Shown piece by piece: positions 1-8,704 of a stretch of 47,684 nucleotides of DNA (positions are counted from its first letter, which is position 1; each line of letters begins with the position of its first letter). The notes beneath the pieces are model-generated. The model was not told the origin of the DNA, ran no database searches, and saw only the letters and a list, made by a program, of their open reading frames with translations. Location of the stretch: contig JANQEY010000233.1 in the NCBI GenBank assembly GCA_028278125.1, positions 1 to 47,684 of the forward strand, read 5' to 3'. This DNA is from a bacterium (lineage in GTDB: Bacteria > Electryoneota > Electryoneia > Electryoneales > Electryoneaceae). Both the position numbers and the translations under genes were made by a program.

Positions 1-636
1 AAGGCGGAAGAACGAAGTGTCTGGGTTGGAATGGCAAGGGAAACTGCCCACCAGTTGGGAACACCGATATCATCTTTGATGGGCTGGATAGAAGTCCTGG
101 GAGATCGTGAAGGTGAAATTTCCGACAAAATGAAGCAGGATATTGCTCGCCTCGAAAGGATAGCTGTCCGTTTCTCCAAGATCGGGACACGTGAATTATT
201 ACTTCCCCAAGCGATTAAACCGATTGTAGATGAAGCCATTCAATATATGAGCCAGCGGGTTGGAAGCGGGATCAAGATAAATTATACCGATGAAAATGTC
301 GGTAATGCCCCTGTCCAGGCTGACCTTATCAGCTGGGTGCTGGAAAACCTGGTACGTAACGCTGCCCAGGCAATGGAGGGAGAGGGAATCGTAAAAATAG
401 TATCTGGTTCCAGCAAAGATCATGTTTATATTGACGTGATAGATACGGGAAAAGGTATATCGCCGCGTGATTTTGAAACTATCTTCCGTCCCGGCTTTAC
501 TACGAAAAAACGTGGTTGGGGACTTGGACTGAGCCTCGGGAGGAGAATAGTCAGGGAAATGCATCGTGGTAGACTCTTTGTAGTCGAAAGTAAAAGTGGT
601 GAACGAACAGTTATTCGAATGGTGTTGCCAAATTGA
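1..636 (+). CDS. Sensor histidine kinase, C-terminal part (5' end outside window)
   Basis: The frame is already open at base 1, so the sensor region lies upstream of the window; the ATG at 31 is internal to the gene. The H-box reads ETAHQLGTP, with the phospho-acceptor His about 17 codons in, followed by a short dimerisation helix pair. The ATP-binding domain then shows an N-box (ENLVRNAAQAM), a G1 box (DTGKGIS), an F-box (IFRPGFTTK) and a G2 box (GWGLGLSL), so the catalytic core looks intact. The HQLGTPISSLMGW style of H-box is common in Bacteroidetes-like kinases. No cognate regulator is adjacent in the window. The stop codon overlaps the TTG start of the aspartate oxidase gene, so the two are probably cotranscribed. 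The signal it senses cannot be told from this part. Confidence 0.93.
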   Translation, partial: KAEERSVWVGMARETAHQLGTPISSLMGWIEVLGDREGEISDKMKQDIARLERIAVRFSKIGTRELLLPQAIKPIVDEAIQYMSQRVGSGIKINYTDENVGNAPVQADLISWVLENLVRNAAQAMEGEGIVKIVSGSSKDHVYIDVIDTGKGISPRDFETIFRPGFTTKKRGWGLGLSLGRRIVREMHRGRLFVVESKSGERTVIRMVLPN

Positions 637-2237
637 AAAACAACACTTATGACGTCCTCGTAATCGGCACAGGAATCGCCGGCTTATCATGTGCCCTCGA
701 ACTTGCCAAAACTTTTACTGTAGCGGTAATTACGAAAAAGGGCGAGGCTGATACTGCGACAAACTACGCTCAGGGTGGTATCGCCGCAGCGGTCGGGCAT
801 GATGATTCCATAGAACTGCATGTACAGGATACAAATACAACCGGATGTAATTTAAGCAAACCGGATGTGGTTGAACTTGTTGCCAGCGAAGGTCCTGACA
901 GAATACGCCGACTGATGGAATGGGGTACAAAATTCTCCCGTAGCGAAAAAGGTGAACTTGCCCTGGGACGTGAAGGAGGCCATTCGAAAAACAGGATTGT
1001 TCATTACGCGGATTATACAGGTCGTGAAGTAGAAAGAGCTTTACTGGAAAAGGCCAGGTCCCATCCGAATATTACTGTCCGTGAGAATACACTTGCCGTT
1101 GATGTAGTTACAGATCGCCACCTCAATTCAAAACGACGAAGGCAGAGCCGTAGATGTTACGGTGCGTACATTTTTAACCCGGAATCTAAAAAAGTTGACC
1201 TGATTACAGCGAGAACAACTCTGCTCGCATCCGGGGGGATGGGATGTGTCTGGCGGTATACCACTAACCCATCGATCGCAACAGGTGACGGTGTTGCCAT
1301 GGCCTGGAGAGCCGGCGCAAGGCTGGCCAACCTGGAGTTTATGCAGTTCCACCCTACCTCCCTTTACGAGGAGAGCCAGAAAGCACGATCATTCCTGATC
1401 AGTGAAGCAGTAAGGGGGTTTGGGGGAATTCTCAGGAATACCCGCGGCGAAAGATTTATGAAGGATATTCATCCCATGGCTGAGCTTGCACCAAGGGATG
1501 TTGTAGCCAGGGCGATAGATACTGAACTGGTTAAATGGGGAACCGATCATGTCTGGCTGGATGTTACCCATCTTCCCGCCGACAAACTCAAAGAACGTTT
1601 CCCGATGATATACTCTACCCTCCTTGAAGAACACCACCTTGATATTACAAAAGAACCTATCCCGGTTGTCCCGGCTGCACATTACCAGTGCGGAGGAATC
1701 ATAACAGATACTCATTCCCGGACAACCATTGAACGACTCTACGCCGCCGGGGAGGTTGCCCATACCGGACTTCACGGCGCAAACAGGCTGGCGTCAAATT
1801 CACTCCTCGAAGCTGTTGTCTTCTCAGGTCGGGCTGCTGGCGATATCAAGAAGACGCTTAGGGATAATAAAGACGAAAAGCTGCCACGTATTCCCAGGTG
1901 GGATGATTCAGGCACATACGACGCTGAAGAATGGGTACTTATTTCATACGATAGGCAGGAAATTCGGAAATTGATGCGTTATTATGTCGGAATTGTCCGC
2001 AGTACCCACCGTCTAAAAAGAGCTGAACGACGACTGGAGCTGATCACTAACGAAGTGGAAGATTACTGGCAGAGAACAGTTGTCAGCCCTGAGCTGGTGG
2101 AGCTTCGAAATATCGCCCAGGTCGCTAAGCTGGTCGTCCAGTGCGCAATGAGACGAAAAGAAAGCCGAGGATTACATTACACCACCGATTATCCTGATCC
2201 GGACGATTTACTCGGACCAAGGGATACAATTATTTAA
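633..2237 (+). CDS. nadB: L-aspartate oxidase
   Basis: Flavoenzyme that oxidises L-aspartate to iminoaspartate, the first step of de novo NAD synthesis in the cytoplasm. The N-terminus has the FAD-binding Rossmann motif (VIGTGIAGLS). It is followed by the NYAQGGIAAA segment, EGGHSKNRIVH, the substrate-side FMQFHPTSLY, EAVRGFGG, PRDVVARAID and the C-terminal HGANRLASNSLLEA block. That last block separates NadB from succinate dehydrogenase flavoprotein. The length of 534 aa is normal. The start is TTG at 633, overlapping the stop of the upstream kinase (TTGA), which suggests translational coupling. nadA and nadC are not in the window. A hairpin-rich stretch and a terminator follow. Confidence 0.97.
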   Translation: MKNNTYDVLVIGTGIAGLSCALELAKTFTVAVITKKGEADTATNYAQGGIAAAVGHDDSIELHVQDTNTTGCNLSKPDVVELVASEGPDRIRRLMEWGTKFSRSEKGELALGREGGHSKNRIVHYADYTGREVERALLEKARSHPNITVRENTLAVDVVTDRHLNSKRRRQSRRCYGAYIFNPESKKVDLITARTTLLASGGMGCVWRYTTNPSIATGDGVAMAWRAGARLANLEFMQFHPTSLYEESQKARSFLISEAVRGFGGILRNTRGERFMKDIHPMAELAPRDVVARAIDTELVKWGTDHVWLDVTHLPADKLKERFPMIYSTLLEEHHLDITKEPIPVVPAAHYQCGGIITDTHSRTTIERLYAAGEVAHTGLHGANRLASNSLLEAVVFSGRAAGDIKKTLRDNKDEKLPRIPRWDDSGTYDAEEWVLISYDRQEIRKLMRYYVGIVRSTHRLKRAERRLELITNEVEDYWQRTVVSPELVELRNIAQVAKLVVQCAMRRKESRGLHYTTDYPDPDDLLGPRDTII

Positions 2238-2519
2238 ACAAAAATCTCAGCAAATTCTTTATGCCATTAATCGTTAAAAATAAAAGACTATCGAAAACTT
2301 TCTGAAGAAAGTTAGGAATTCCTGACTCCTGGAGTCCATCCAACCCTTGACTATTCCCAAAAGATATGTTAGGTTGTCCTTACAGGTTGAGTGAAACCTC
2401 TAATGTATGATTCTCCCCCCCCTATACACCCTGAAGATGGTGTATGAATCCAGCCCCATCCTTACTTGTGAGGATGGGGTTAATATTTAAACTGTTTTAT
2501 CAGATGAGTTAAATAAAGA
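2238..2519. other. Convergent spacer with several consecutive hairpins
   Basis: No gene is seen in the spacer between nadB (+) and pfkA (-). It holds perfect or near-perfect inverted repeats at 2296-2313 (8-bp arms, 2-nt centre), 2324-2336 (6-bp arms, 1-nt centre), 2424-2445 (7-bp arms, 8-nt loop) and 2454-2479 (9-bp arms). These lie before the terminator at 2520-2539, so there are five hairpins in about 250 bp. It may be a structured 3' UTR, a small RNA or a decayed mobile repeat. The function is unknown. Confidence 0.5.
2454..2490 (+). terminator. Putative nadB terminator hairpin
   Basis: Arms at 2454-2462 (CCCCATCCT) and 2471-2479 (AGGATGGGG) form a 9-bp stem with an 8-nt loop, followed by a T-rich but broken tail (TTAATATTTAA). 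It lies 217 bases past the nadB stop, so it probably ends nadB transcription together with the next hairpin. Confidence 0.5.
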
Positions 2520-2546
2520 AGCCCGGCAATAGCCGGGCTTTATATT
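2516..2546. terminator. Bidirectional rho-independent terminator
   Basis: A perfect 8-bp GC-rich stem, AGCCCGGC (2520-2527) with GCCGGGCT (2532-2539), has an AATA loop. The + strand continues TTATATT, and the - strand continues TTCTTTATTT. It sits between the converging nadB and pfkA genes, so it can end both transcripts. Confidence 0.85.
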
Positions 2547-2566
2547 AATGAATATATCTTCCACAG

Positions 2567-3649
2567 TTATTTCGGTATAGGCCTTCCACAGAAAATTCCA
2601 AGTGATTCCGCAGTACGGACAAGTTCACCGTCCGGGTCGACCAGTTTCTGCTTACCGGCCGCTTCTGCGATGGGAACATCACTGATGTTGACACCATCAA
2701 GTGTAACCATGTTGCCAAACTTCTCCTTGGCTACAAGCTCGACCGCGTGAACGCCAAACCTTGTCCCCAGCATCCTGTCGAAACAGGTAGGTCCACCACC
2801 ACGCTGCAGGTGACCAAGGATAGTAGTACGAACGTCGACATCGAGATACTTGCTTACCATATCAGCAAACCAGGGAGCTGAGGAATCCGTTTTACGTCTT
2901 TTTTCAAATTTTTCAGTATGGTGATCTTTTGGTACTGCAGCCTCTGCGACTACCGCAATACTGAAAGTACTGCCACGGGCATAACGCTGGCGGATATATT
3001 TTAATGAAGCATCAAGGTCAAAAGGAATCTCAGGGATAAGAATGAGGTCAGCTCCACCGGAAATTCCCGCCTCCAGGGCTATCCAGCCGGCATCACGTCC
3101 CATTACTTCTAGAACCATGGTACGGTGATGGGCTTCAGCAGTGGTGTGGAGCTTATCGATAGCGTCGGTTGCGGTTGTAACGGCGGTATTGTAACCAAAT
3201 GTTACGTCCGTTGCCATCAGGTCATTATCTATGGTTTTCGGAACTCCAACAACCGGCATCCCCTTCTCTTCGAAGAACCGTTGGGTGATTGCCATAGTGC
3301 CATCACCACCGATTGCAATCAGGGCATCCAAACCGAGTGATTCAAAATTCTCCATACATTTATCAGACAAATCAAGACGAGTATCCCGTCCGTCCATTGT
3401 CTTGAGGTCATAATCGAATGGATTACCACGGTTTGTTGTTCCAAGGATTGTACCACCTTTCGGCAGGATTCCACGGACACTGTTTGAATCTAAATCTATA
3501 ATTCTCCTCGTATCTATCAGTCCGGCAAATCCGTCTTCGATGCCAATAACTTCCCAGTGGTAACGCTTACGAGCGGTCTTAACAACGGCACGAATTACCG
3601 CATTCAGACCGGGTGCGTCTCCACCGCCGGTGGTAATGCCTACTCTCAT
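2567..3649 (-). CDS. pfkA: 6-phosphofructokinase, group III type
   Basis: Phosphorylates fructose 6-phosphate to fructose 1,6-bisphosphate in glycolysis. The N-terminal phosphate-binding loop is GGGDAPGLNAVIR. The segment GGDGT (about 114-118) matches the ATP-type Gly at E. coli position 104, while PKTIDND (about 137-143) carries Lys at the position of E. coli Gly124. This Gly/Lys combination is typical of the group III, mixed-type PFKs. The MGRDAGWIALEAG and HLQRGGGP segments are also present. Two ATGs stand in tandem at 3652 and 3649; AGGAG is better spaced from the second, giving 360 aa. ATP as donor is inferred from the Gly and would need an assay. Confidence 0.95.
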   Translation of the reverse strand: MRVGITTGGGDAPGLNAVIRAVVKTARKRYHWEVIGIEDGFAGLIDTRRIIDLDSNSVRGILPKGGTILGTTNRGNPFDYDLKTMDGRDTRLDLSDKCMENFESLGLDALIAIGGDGTMAITQRFFEEKGMPVVGVPKTIDNDLMATDVTFGYNTAVTTATDAIDKLHTTAEAHHRTMVLEVMGRDAGWIALEAGISGGADLILIPEIPFDLDASLKYIRQRYARGSTFSIAVVAEAAVPKDHHTEKFEKRRKTDSSAPWFADMVSKYLDVDVRTTILGHLQRGGGPTCFDRMLGTRFGVHAVELVAKEKFGNMVTLDGVNISDVPIAEAAGKQKLVDPDGELVRTAESLGIFCGRPIPK

Positions 3650-3927
3650 CATATGCTCCTGAAACCTCTAATGCTGGATGTCGTATCAAAGAAACAACAG
3701 GTTTAAGTGAATTTTTGCATAATTTAGCTTTTGATATTACAGCGATAAAGGGTACACTTATTTAAATAATAAATGCAAGAGCAGTTTTTTGCTTTTTCTC
3801 TTTATTATACGGTTTTACTAGATAGAGCAGGATTATCAATGGTATATTTGGTAAATGTGAGTAACATTTTCTTAAATTGTTGTTTAAGAATTGAGATAAT
3901 TCCTGTTGATATGTCCTGATTAAATTT

Positions 3928-5748
3928 ATGAACACCCTTACTTTACATAAACTCAAATTTCCTGTTTTATCCACGATAATAATTATTATAATCCTGGTAA
4001 CCTCATCCCCGTTGGCAATAGCGTCGAACCACTACCCGGTAAAAGCGACAATCTCCTCATCAATGAATAATCTCGGGGCAATAAAACTTCGGCGGATAAT
4101 ATTCTCAGGAACTAAAAAATCAGGAAAAGATATTCTAAAACGATCAAGTGGACTGATTGAAGGAGAACTGTATTCTGTTGAGAATTTGATTTCGGCGATG
4201 GATACGTTAACTCATAGAATGAGGGAAACGGAAGGGTATCCATTCTTCAGCGTCCATGATCTAAATTTTGAGTTCTCTAAAGATTCAAGCAGGGTATCGA
4301 TCAGGATTGATATTGACGAGGGACAAGAGACAGTCGTAGACACTGTTGAGATTTATGGTGCACTAGGAGGAAGAAAAATAGAAGTAATGGAATTATTGTC
4401 TATAAAAACCGGGAGCAGGTTTGATCCCTCCCAGTGGCAGGATGACATAGGCACGGTTATTCAACATTTCGAACGATCAGGATATCCTTTTGTAGAAGTA
4501 GTCACTATGCCCCTGGTACCGACATACAGGGAAAATGAGGTAGGGGTGCGACTGGGAATGAAGATAACACCTGGTCAATCAGTAATTATCAATGATCTGA
4601 CATTTGATGGACTGGAAAAAACAAGGAAAAAAACGGCAGAAAGAATCCTTGGCTATAAAAAAGGTGGCAGATATAATCCTGATGTGGCAGAGATGGGTGG
4701 AAGAAAATTATACAGAACCGGTTGGTTCAGCGATGTTCAGGAACATCAACTATTTAGAAACAATAATGGTGAATACGGATTGTATTACACTGTCGCGGAA
4801 CGACCCACCAGCATAATCAGTGGAGCGATGGGATATGTTCCAGACCAGGGACAGGATGATGGCGGGCTCGCTGGGAGCGTGGAAGCAAAATTTTCAAACC
4901 TGGTGGGAACAGGCCGTGAGCTGGAAATCAACTGGAGACGAGACAGCGACAGCCAGAGGTCATTCTTCATATCCTACCGCGAACCATATCTTTTTAATAA
5001 GCCTTTCGATCTTAGTGCCGACTTCTCAGAGGAGGCTATAGAATCGCTATATGTATCGCTTGATTATGGCATCGGGCTCACCTGGCATGCCGGGTATACT
5101 CTCGATATTGGAATATCTGCAAGAAATCGTGAAATATCCGCGGACAGCCTGGCAGGAATATCTGCAATATCCGGCGGAAGGGTTGACAGCACATCGTACA
5201 GTATGATGGGTCTAACAGGTTTTATAGAGATTGATACAAGAGATAATCCTTTTAACCCTGCAGATGGTGGATTTTATAAAATATACTCCAGCAGGTATGT
5301 TACAAACGATCATATCTCTTTTAACAATTTGTACCGAAACGGGATAGATATCGAACAGTCAATCCCGGTAAGGGGCGACTGGATTGGTTATGCGGGAGTT
5401 CATGCTGAAGAAACCCATGTTGATGAAGGTTACCCACCGTTTGCAGAATGGACAAAGTTTGGAGGAGCGGGCTCGGTAAGAGGTTACTCGGAGAGAAGCC
5501 TGGCGGCTCAACGGGCTGGCTGGTCAAACCTGGAACTGCGAAGAGTCGTCGGTCCTGACAGCAGGGCATTTTCTCATATTGATATAACTGTGATAGATCA
5601 ACCCGGCGACACTTTCTGGAAATGGTCATATGGAATTGGTGTACAGGTTGACACCGGCGTAGGAATAATCACCTCAATATTCTCTCTTCCCGGAGAAGAA
5701 AACTTGAGTTCAGCGATTGTGCATTTCCAGGTACTCGCCAGGTTTTAA
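3928..5748 (+). CDS. BamA/TamA-family outer membrane protein (Omp85)
   Basis: Predicted Omp85 protein that inserts or exports outer-membrane proteins. An N-terminal signal peptide with a poly-Ile core (residues ~1-33, likely cleaved near AIAS) is followed by about three POTRA-like repeats (to about 290). These include the FEGLEKTRKKTAERIL-type segment seen in this family. A C-terminal beta-barrel of about 300 residues follows. The barrel has the family's VRGY motif (GGAGSVRGY, about residue 515) and ends in Phe, as expected for an OMP signal. At 606 aa it is nearer TamA than full BamA (about 800 aa with five POTRA). No tamB, skp or lpxD neighbour is present, so TamA versus accessory BamA is undecided. 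No clear Shine-Dalgarno precedes the ATG. Confidence 0.9.
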   Translation: MNTLTLHKLKFPVLSTIIIIIILVTSSPLAIASNHYPVKATISSSMNNLGAIKLRRIIFSGTKKSGKDILKRSSGLIEGELYSVENLISAMDTLTHRMRETEGYPFFSVHDLNFEFSKDSSRVSIRIDIDEGQETVVDTVEIYGALGGRKIEVMELLSIKTGSRFDPSQWQDDIGTVIQHFERSGYPFVEVVTMPLVPTYRENEVGVRLGMKITPGQSVIINDLTFDGLEKTRKKTAERILGYKKGGRYNPDVAEMGGRKLYRTGWFSDVQEHQLFRNNNGEYGLYYTVAERPTSIISGAMGYVPDQGQDDGGLAGSVEAKFSNLVGTGRELEINWRRDSDSQRSFFISYREPYLFNKPFDLSADFSEEAIESLYVSLDYGIGLTWHAGYTLDIGISARNREISADSLAGISAISGGRVDSTSYSMMGLTGFIEIDTRDNPFNPADGGFYKIYSSRYVTNDHISFNNLYRNGIDIEQSIPVRGDWIGYAGVHAEETHVDEGYPPFAEWTKFGGAGSVRGYSERSLAAQRAGWSNLELRRVVGPDSRAFSHIDITVIDQPGDTFWKWSYGIGVQVDTGVGIITSIFSLPGEENLSSAIVHFQVLARF

Positions 5749-5758
5749 CTGCTATTAA

Positions 5759-6178
5759 CTATTTCTGCGGTTTATCCCAACTTTCTTTAAATATCTTTTT
5801 ATCGGCATCAGGTAATTCAAAGTTTCCAATCTCACCTGGAGAAATCCATCTGAAATCAGCTATCTCTATTAATTGCGGATCACCGTCTTCTAGTTTTGCT
5901 TGAAAAACGATCAGTTCCACATTCTTTTCAGGATATTCGTGATATACTCTTATAAATTCATATTTTACTTCAATATTGATGCCGATTTCTTCCTTAACCT
6001 CGCGTATTAACGCGTCCGCAGGATTTTCTCCTGTTTTAATTTTACCACCAGGAAATTCCCAGAGACCTCCAAGGTGAGATCCGGCGGGTCTCTTTGTCAG
6101 AAGAAATTTGTCCTGCTTCCAGATTATTCCTGCGGCGACCTGAATGATCGATCCATTATTTATATTGTTAGCATCCAC
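5759..6178 (-). CDS. MutT-like Nudix hydrolase
   Basis: Small Nudix pyrophosphohydrolase, probably of the MutT / 8-oxo-dGTPase type that cleans oxidised nucleotides. The complete Nudix box runs from Gly45 to Ile67 (G-x5-E, then REVKEEIGI) with all metal-binding Glu residues. The LWEFPGGK approach and the FRWISPGEIGNFELPDAD tail fit MutT. The length of 139 aa is typical. The start is GTG at 6178, preceded by AAGGGA on the minus strand at a good distance. It converges on the Omp85 gene with only 10 bases between the stops. The substrate is inferred from the family and not proven. Confidence 0.92.
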   Translation of the reverse strand: MDANNINNGSIIQVAAGIIWKQDKFLLTKRPAGSHLGGLWEFPGGKIKTGENPADALIREVKEEIGINIEVKYEFIRVYHEYPEKNVELIVFQAKLEDGDPQLIEIADFRWISPGEIGNFELPDADKKIFKESWDKPQK

Positions 6179-6305
6179 AAACTGTTCCCTTGGTTATATC
6201 CTCAAATATGGGGATTGTTTATAAAAACTCCCTTGTCGTGAGATAGCAAGATTACTACATTATTCTTCATTATCAAACAATCACTATTTAACCATTGAAA
6301 ACGTT

Positions 6306-7376
6306 ATGCGCCAAGTTCCAATCGGAATGATCCAACCCGGATCGATTTTAGCTTCTAACGTCTACAACCAGGGAAAGATAATATTCCGCAAAGGCCAGGC
6401 TCTTTCCCGAAAAGATATCCGTGTCCTCCGCAGTTTTGGTATTCGAACTCTCCCGATAGAAGATGAGGACGAGATTCAGATGCGCAGTACAGGCATGATC
6501 TCGGAAGAAACCCGAAATCAGGCTGTTGAAACAGTATATGACGTTCTCAACGACTTCGAAAAACTCGATCCAATGAAGTTCGAGAGAGTACGTTCATCTG
6601 CGGGTACGATTGTTGATGAAATTCTCGATATTGACGACCTGAGAATCCCGGCCCATGATCTCCGTACTTTTGACGACTATACATACAGACATTCAGTAAA
6701 CGTTACCGCCATAGCCACTGCCATCGCCCGAATTATGGATTATGATGCGACCGATCTTCGGCTTTTAGCGTCTGGCGCCCTGATGCATGATATCGGGAAG
6801 ATGCGGATTCCAGAAGCAATTTTAAACAAACCTTCAAGGTTGGATGACGAGGAACGTGCTTGTATCGAGCAGCACCCAGTCTGGGGATTCGAAATGCTCA
6901 GTGACAGCACAAAAAGTGATCCCCTGATATGGTCAATTGCAAGACAACATCATGAAACTCTTGATGGAGAGGGTTATCCAGATAAACGATGGGGATCGGA
7001 GATTCATCCCTGGGCGAGAATTGTTACAGTTGCTGATCTTTGGGACGCCCTTAGGTCTGATAGACCTTATAAAAAAGGCTGGTCGGCTGATAAGGTGCTG
7101 GATTTCCTTAACAGTCCGGAAATCAAACCTAAACTTGATCCGGAAGTTCTCCGGATAATGAACGAAATTTCAGTTCCTTACCCGATTGGATGTACAGTTC
7201 GGCTTTCAAACAGGCTGCTGGCTGTGATAGTTCAACAGAACCTGGAAGATCCGGCACTACCCATCGTACGGTTAGCCCGGGAAGTTGATGGAAAAATAGA
7301 ATCGTCGGCTGATGATGAAGACGTCATTATGCTCAAGGACCATAAAGAAATTACGATCGTTGAAACTGTAGCATAA
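6306..7376 (+). CDS. HD-GYP domain protein (probable c-di-GMP phosphodiesterase)
   Basis: Predicted to degrade cyclic di-GMP. The N-terminal ~110 residues resemble the DUF3391-like region that precedes many HD-GYP domains. The catalytic part shows His129, HDIGK (161-165), His190, HHETLDGEGYP (215-225) and ADLWDALRSDRPYK (243 on), so the metal-binding and GYP motifs are intact. There is no transmembrane segment or receiver domain, so it is cytoplasmic and its input is unknown. No GGDEF cyclase lies in the window. The ATG at 6306 has no strong Shine-Dalgarno. A single-gene unit between oppositely oriented neighbours is likely. Confidence 0.92.
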   Translation: MRQVPIGMIQPGSILASNVYNQGKIIFRKGQALSRKDIRVLRSFGIRTLPIEDEDEIQMRSTGMISEETRNQAVETVYDVLNDFEKLDPMKFERVRSSAGTIVDEILDIDDLRIPAHDLRTFDDYTYRHSVNVTAIATAIARIMDYDATDLRLLASGALMHDIGKMRIPEAILNKPSRLDDEERACIEQHPVWGFEMLSDSTKSDPLIWSIARQHHETLDGEGYPDKRWGSEIHPWARIVTVADLWDALRSDRPYKKGWSADKVLDFLNSPEIKPKLDPEVLRIMNEISVPYPIGCTVRLSNRLLAVIVQQNLEDPALPIVRLAREVDGKIESSADDEDVIMLKDHKEITIVETVA

Positions 7377-7416
7377 TAGTCTGAATTGATTGTTACATTA
7401 TTTTCCAGGTTTAATA

Positions 7417-7752
7417 TTAACCCAGAATCGGTGGATTTCCCTGGTTATCGGGATTGATACCTTCCTGCTGGTTTCCCTCTTGTGAACCGTTTGGCGAGTC
7501 TCCCCGTACAGTTTGAATAATTCCCCATTTGCGAGGATTTTCCGGAATTTCTTTCATACTGGAGCTGTTTCGGACAATAAAGACAATCCTTACAAACACA
7601 TAAAATCCAACTATCACACCTAAAATTATATATGGGACCAATAGAGATTGCCTGATATTCAGAAGGAAAAATCCGGATATATAGAGTGCAGATAAAACAG
7701 TACAGACAAGACAATGCATAATTATGGTGTTTTTTAGTTTTTTCTGAGACAT
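7417..7752 (-). CDS. Small two-helix membrane protein of unknown function
   Basis: Not recognised. The 111-aa protein has two hydrophobic helices (about residues 10-32 and 38-62) joined by a short loop, then a polar C-terminal tail of about 45 residues rich in Gly, Asn, Gln and Pro. The topology suggests a small inner-membrane protein with a cytoplasmic tail. The neighbours (an HD-GYP protein and a ferritin-like protein) give no clear role. It lies convergent to the HD-GYP gene with a 40-base gap. The same stretch read in another minus frame looks like a shadow, since it has no coherent helix pattern. Confidence 0.65.
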   Translation of the reverse strand: MSQKKLKNTIIMHCLVCTVLSALYISGFFLLNIRQSLLVPYIILGVIVGFYVFVRIVFIVRNSSSMKEIPENPRKWGIIQTVRGDSPNGSQEGNQQEGINPDNQGNPPILG

Positions 7753-7876
7753 AATAATTACTTCGGTGATTTGATAATTATTCTTGAATATAAGCTATTG
7801 AATATTGATATTATAACGTAATGAATTATTAATACAATGTCTAATAACTTACTAAACCTGGAAGTAAAATCGAGAA

Positions 7877-7897
7877 TATTTTAATGATATTAAAATA
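7877..7897. promoter_or_regulatory. 21-bp AT palindrome, candidate operator
   Basis: Perfect 9-bp arms (TATTTTAAT and ATTAAAATA) flank a GAT centre. It lies about 160 bases upstream of the ferritin-like gene and about 125 bases upstream of the minus-strand small protein. It is a possible regulator site. AT-rich palindromes of this size can also arise by chance. Confidence 0.35.
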
Positions 7898-7975
7898 CTC
7901 CTTCCTTAGTTGGATGATTTTAGAAAAATGAGCACCAACAAAACTTAGGGCGAGCATCATCTGGAACGAATTTCC

Positions 7976-8005
7976 TTGACTTAAATTCATGCCTGCAATT
8001 ACATT
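7976..8005 (+). promoter_or_regulatory. Sigma70-like promoter for the ferritin-like gene
   Basis: A -35-like TTGACT (7976-7981) and a -10-like TACATT (8000-8005) are separated by 18 bases and lie about 50 bases before the ATG at 8057. The -10 match is moderate. Confidence 0.4.
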
Positions 8006-8056
8006 CGTATCTGAAATTAAACAATATCAGTTTAAATACCAAATCTGGAGAGTAAA

Positions 8057-8545
8057 ATGGGTGTATATGACTTCGCGATGCAGATGGAAAAAGATGGTGA
8101 AGCTTATTACAGAGACCTGGCATCAAATACTGGTGATAAAGGCTTACAGACAATTCTAACAATGATGGCTGACGAAGAAGTTAAACATTATAACACTTTT
8201 AAGGCGATGAATGAGGGTAAATCAGATATGCCTGAAAGTACTATAATGAATTCGGTTAAAAATGTCTTCGAGGAATTGCATGACCAGGGCGAGAACAAGG
8301 TTGGAGCCTTTGGAACTGAAGCACGCGATGCCTACCTGAAAGCCCAGGAAGTAGAGAAAAAATCGGAAGATCTTTATCGCGAAAAGGCTGAAGCAGAAGG
8401 TGATGAAAAGATCAAGAAAACCTTGCACAGGATAGCTGACGAAGAACACAGGCATTGGCAGATTCTTGAGAACATGATCGAGATGATTGACAATCCGAAA
8501 AGCTGGCTTGAAAACGCCGAATGGCGCCAGTCAAAACAATTTTAG
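8057..8545 (+). CDS. Ferritin-like diiron protein (rubrerythrin-type domain)
   Basis: A four-helix ferritin-like protein expected to bind a diiron centre and act in peroxide or iron stress. Two half-sites are visible. An early Glu pair (EKDGEAYY) with ADEEVKHY lies in the first half, and VEKKSEDLY with ADEEHRHW in the second, matching the E...ExxH pattern twice. There is no C-terminal rubredoxin Cys4 domain, so it is rubrerythrin-like, not a full rubrerythrin. The length is 162 aa. GGAGAG just upstream of the ATG supports the start. It is a single-gene unit, with its own promoter-like sequence before it and a terminator after it. Confidence 0.9.
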   Translation: MGVYDFAMQMEKDGEAYYRDLASNTGDKGLQTILTMMADEEVKHYNTFKAMNEGKSDMPESTIMNSVKNVFEELHDQGENKVGAFGTEARDAYLKAQEVEKKSEDLYREKAEAEGDEKIKKTLHRIADEEHRHWQILENMIEMIDNPKSWLENAEWRQSKQF

Positions 8546-8571
8546 TACCGGCTAAATTTATTCTGTTCACT

Positions 8572-8610
8572 AAACCCGATTCTTTTCAAGTATCGGGTTT
8601 ATTTTATTCT
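8572..8610 (+). terminator. Rho-independent terminator after the ferritin-like gene
   Basis: A 9-bp stem pairs AAACCCGAT (8572-8580) with ATCGGGTTT (8592-8600) across an 11-nt loop, followed by ATTTTATTCT. It lies 27 bases after the stop codon. Confidence 0.8.
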
Positions 8611-8704
8611 CTATACTGAGCAATGGAACGAATCATTATATAAATTGTACTTTAGATATTATCAATATTGGCTTAAACATGAAATCTTCCGGATATAAAA
8701 CAAG

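Larger units (their letters stand above)
7753..8056. other. AT-rich divergent intergenic region
   Basis: About 300 bases with no convincing gene. It separates the minus-strand membrane protein from the plus-strand ferritin-like gene and should carry promoters for both. It holds the palindrome at 7877-7897 and a promoter-like pair at 7976-8005. I see no RNA gene. Confidence 0.6.

Noticed and set aside
2392..3673. 14-base direct repeat (TGAAACCTCTAATG) at 2392-2405 and 3660-3673, on either side of pfkA
   Set aside because: A few 14-base matches are expected by chance in a window this size, and no further structure supports an insertion.
3762..3974. 70-codon minus-strand reading before the Omp85 gene
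   Set aside because: It lacks a ribosome binding site and overlaps the signal peptide region of a clear gene, so it looks like a shadow.
7761..7800. Fur-box-like sequence before the ferritin-like gene
   Set aside because: Only part of the 19-bp consensus is present, and the arms do not match.
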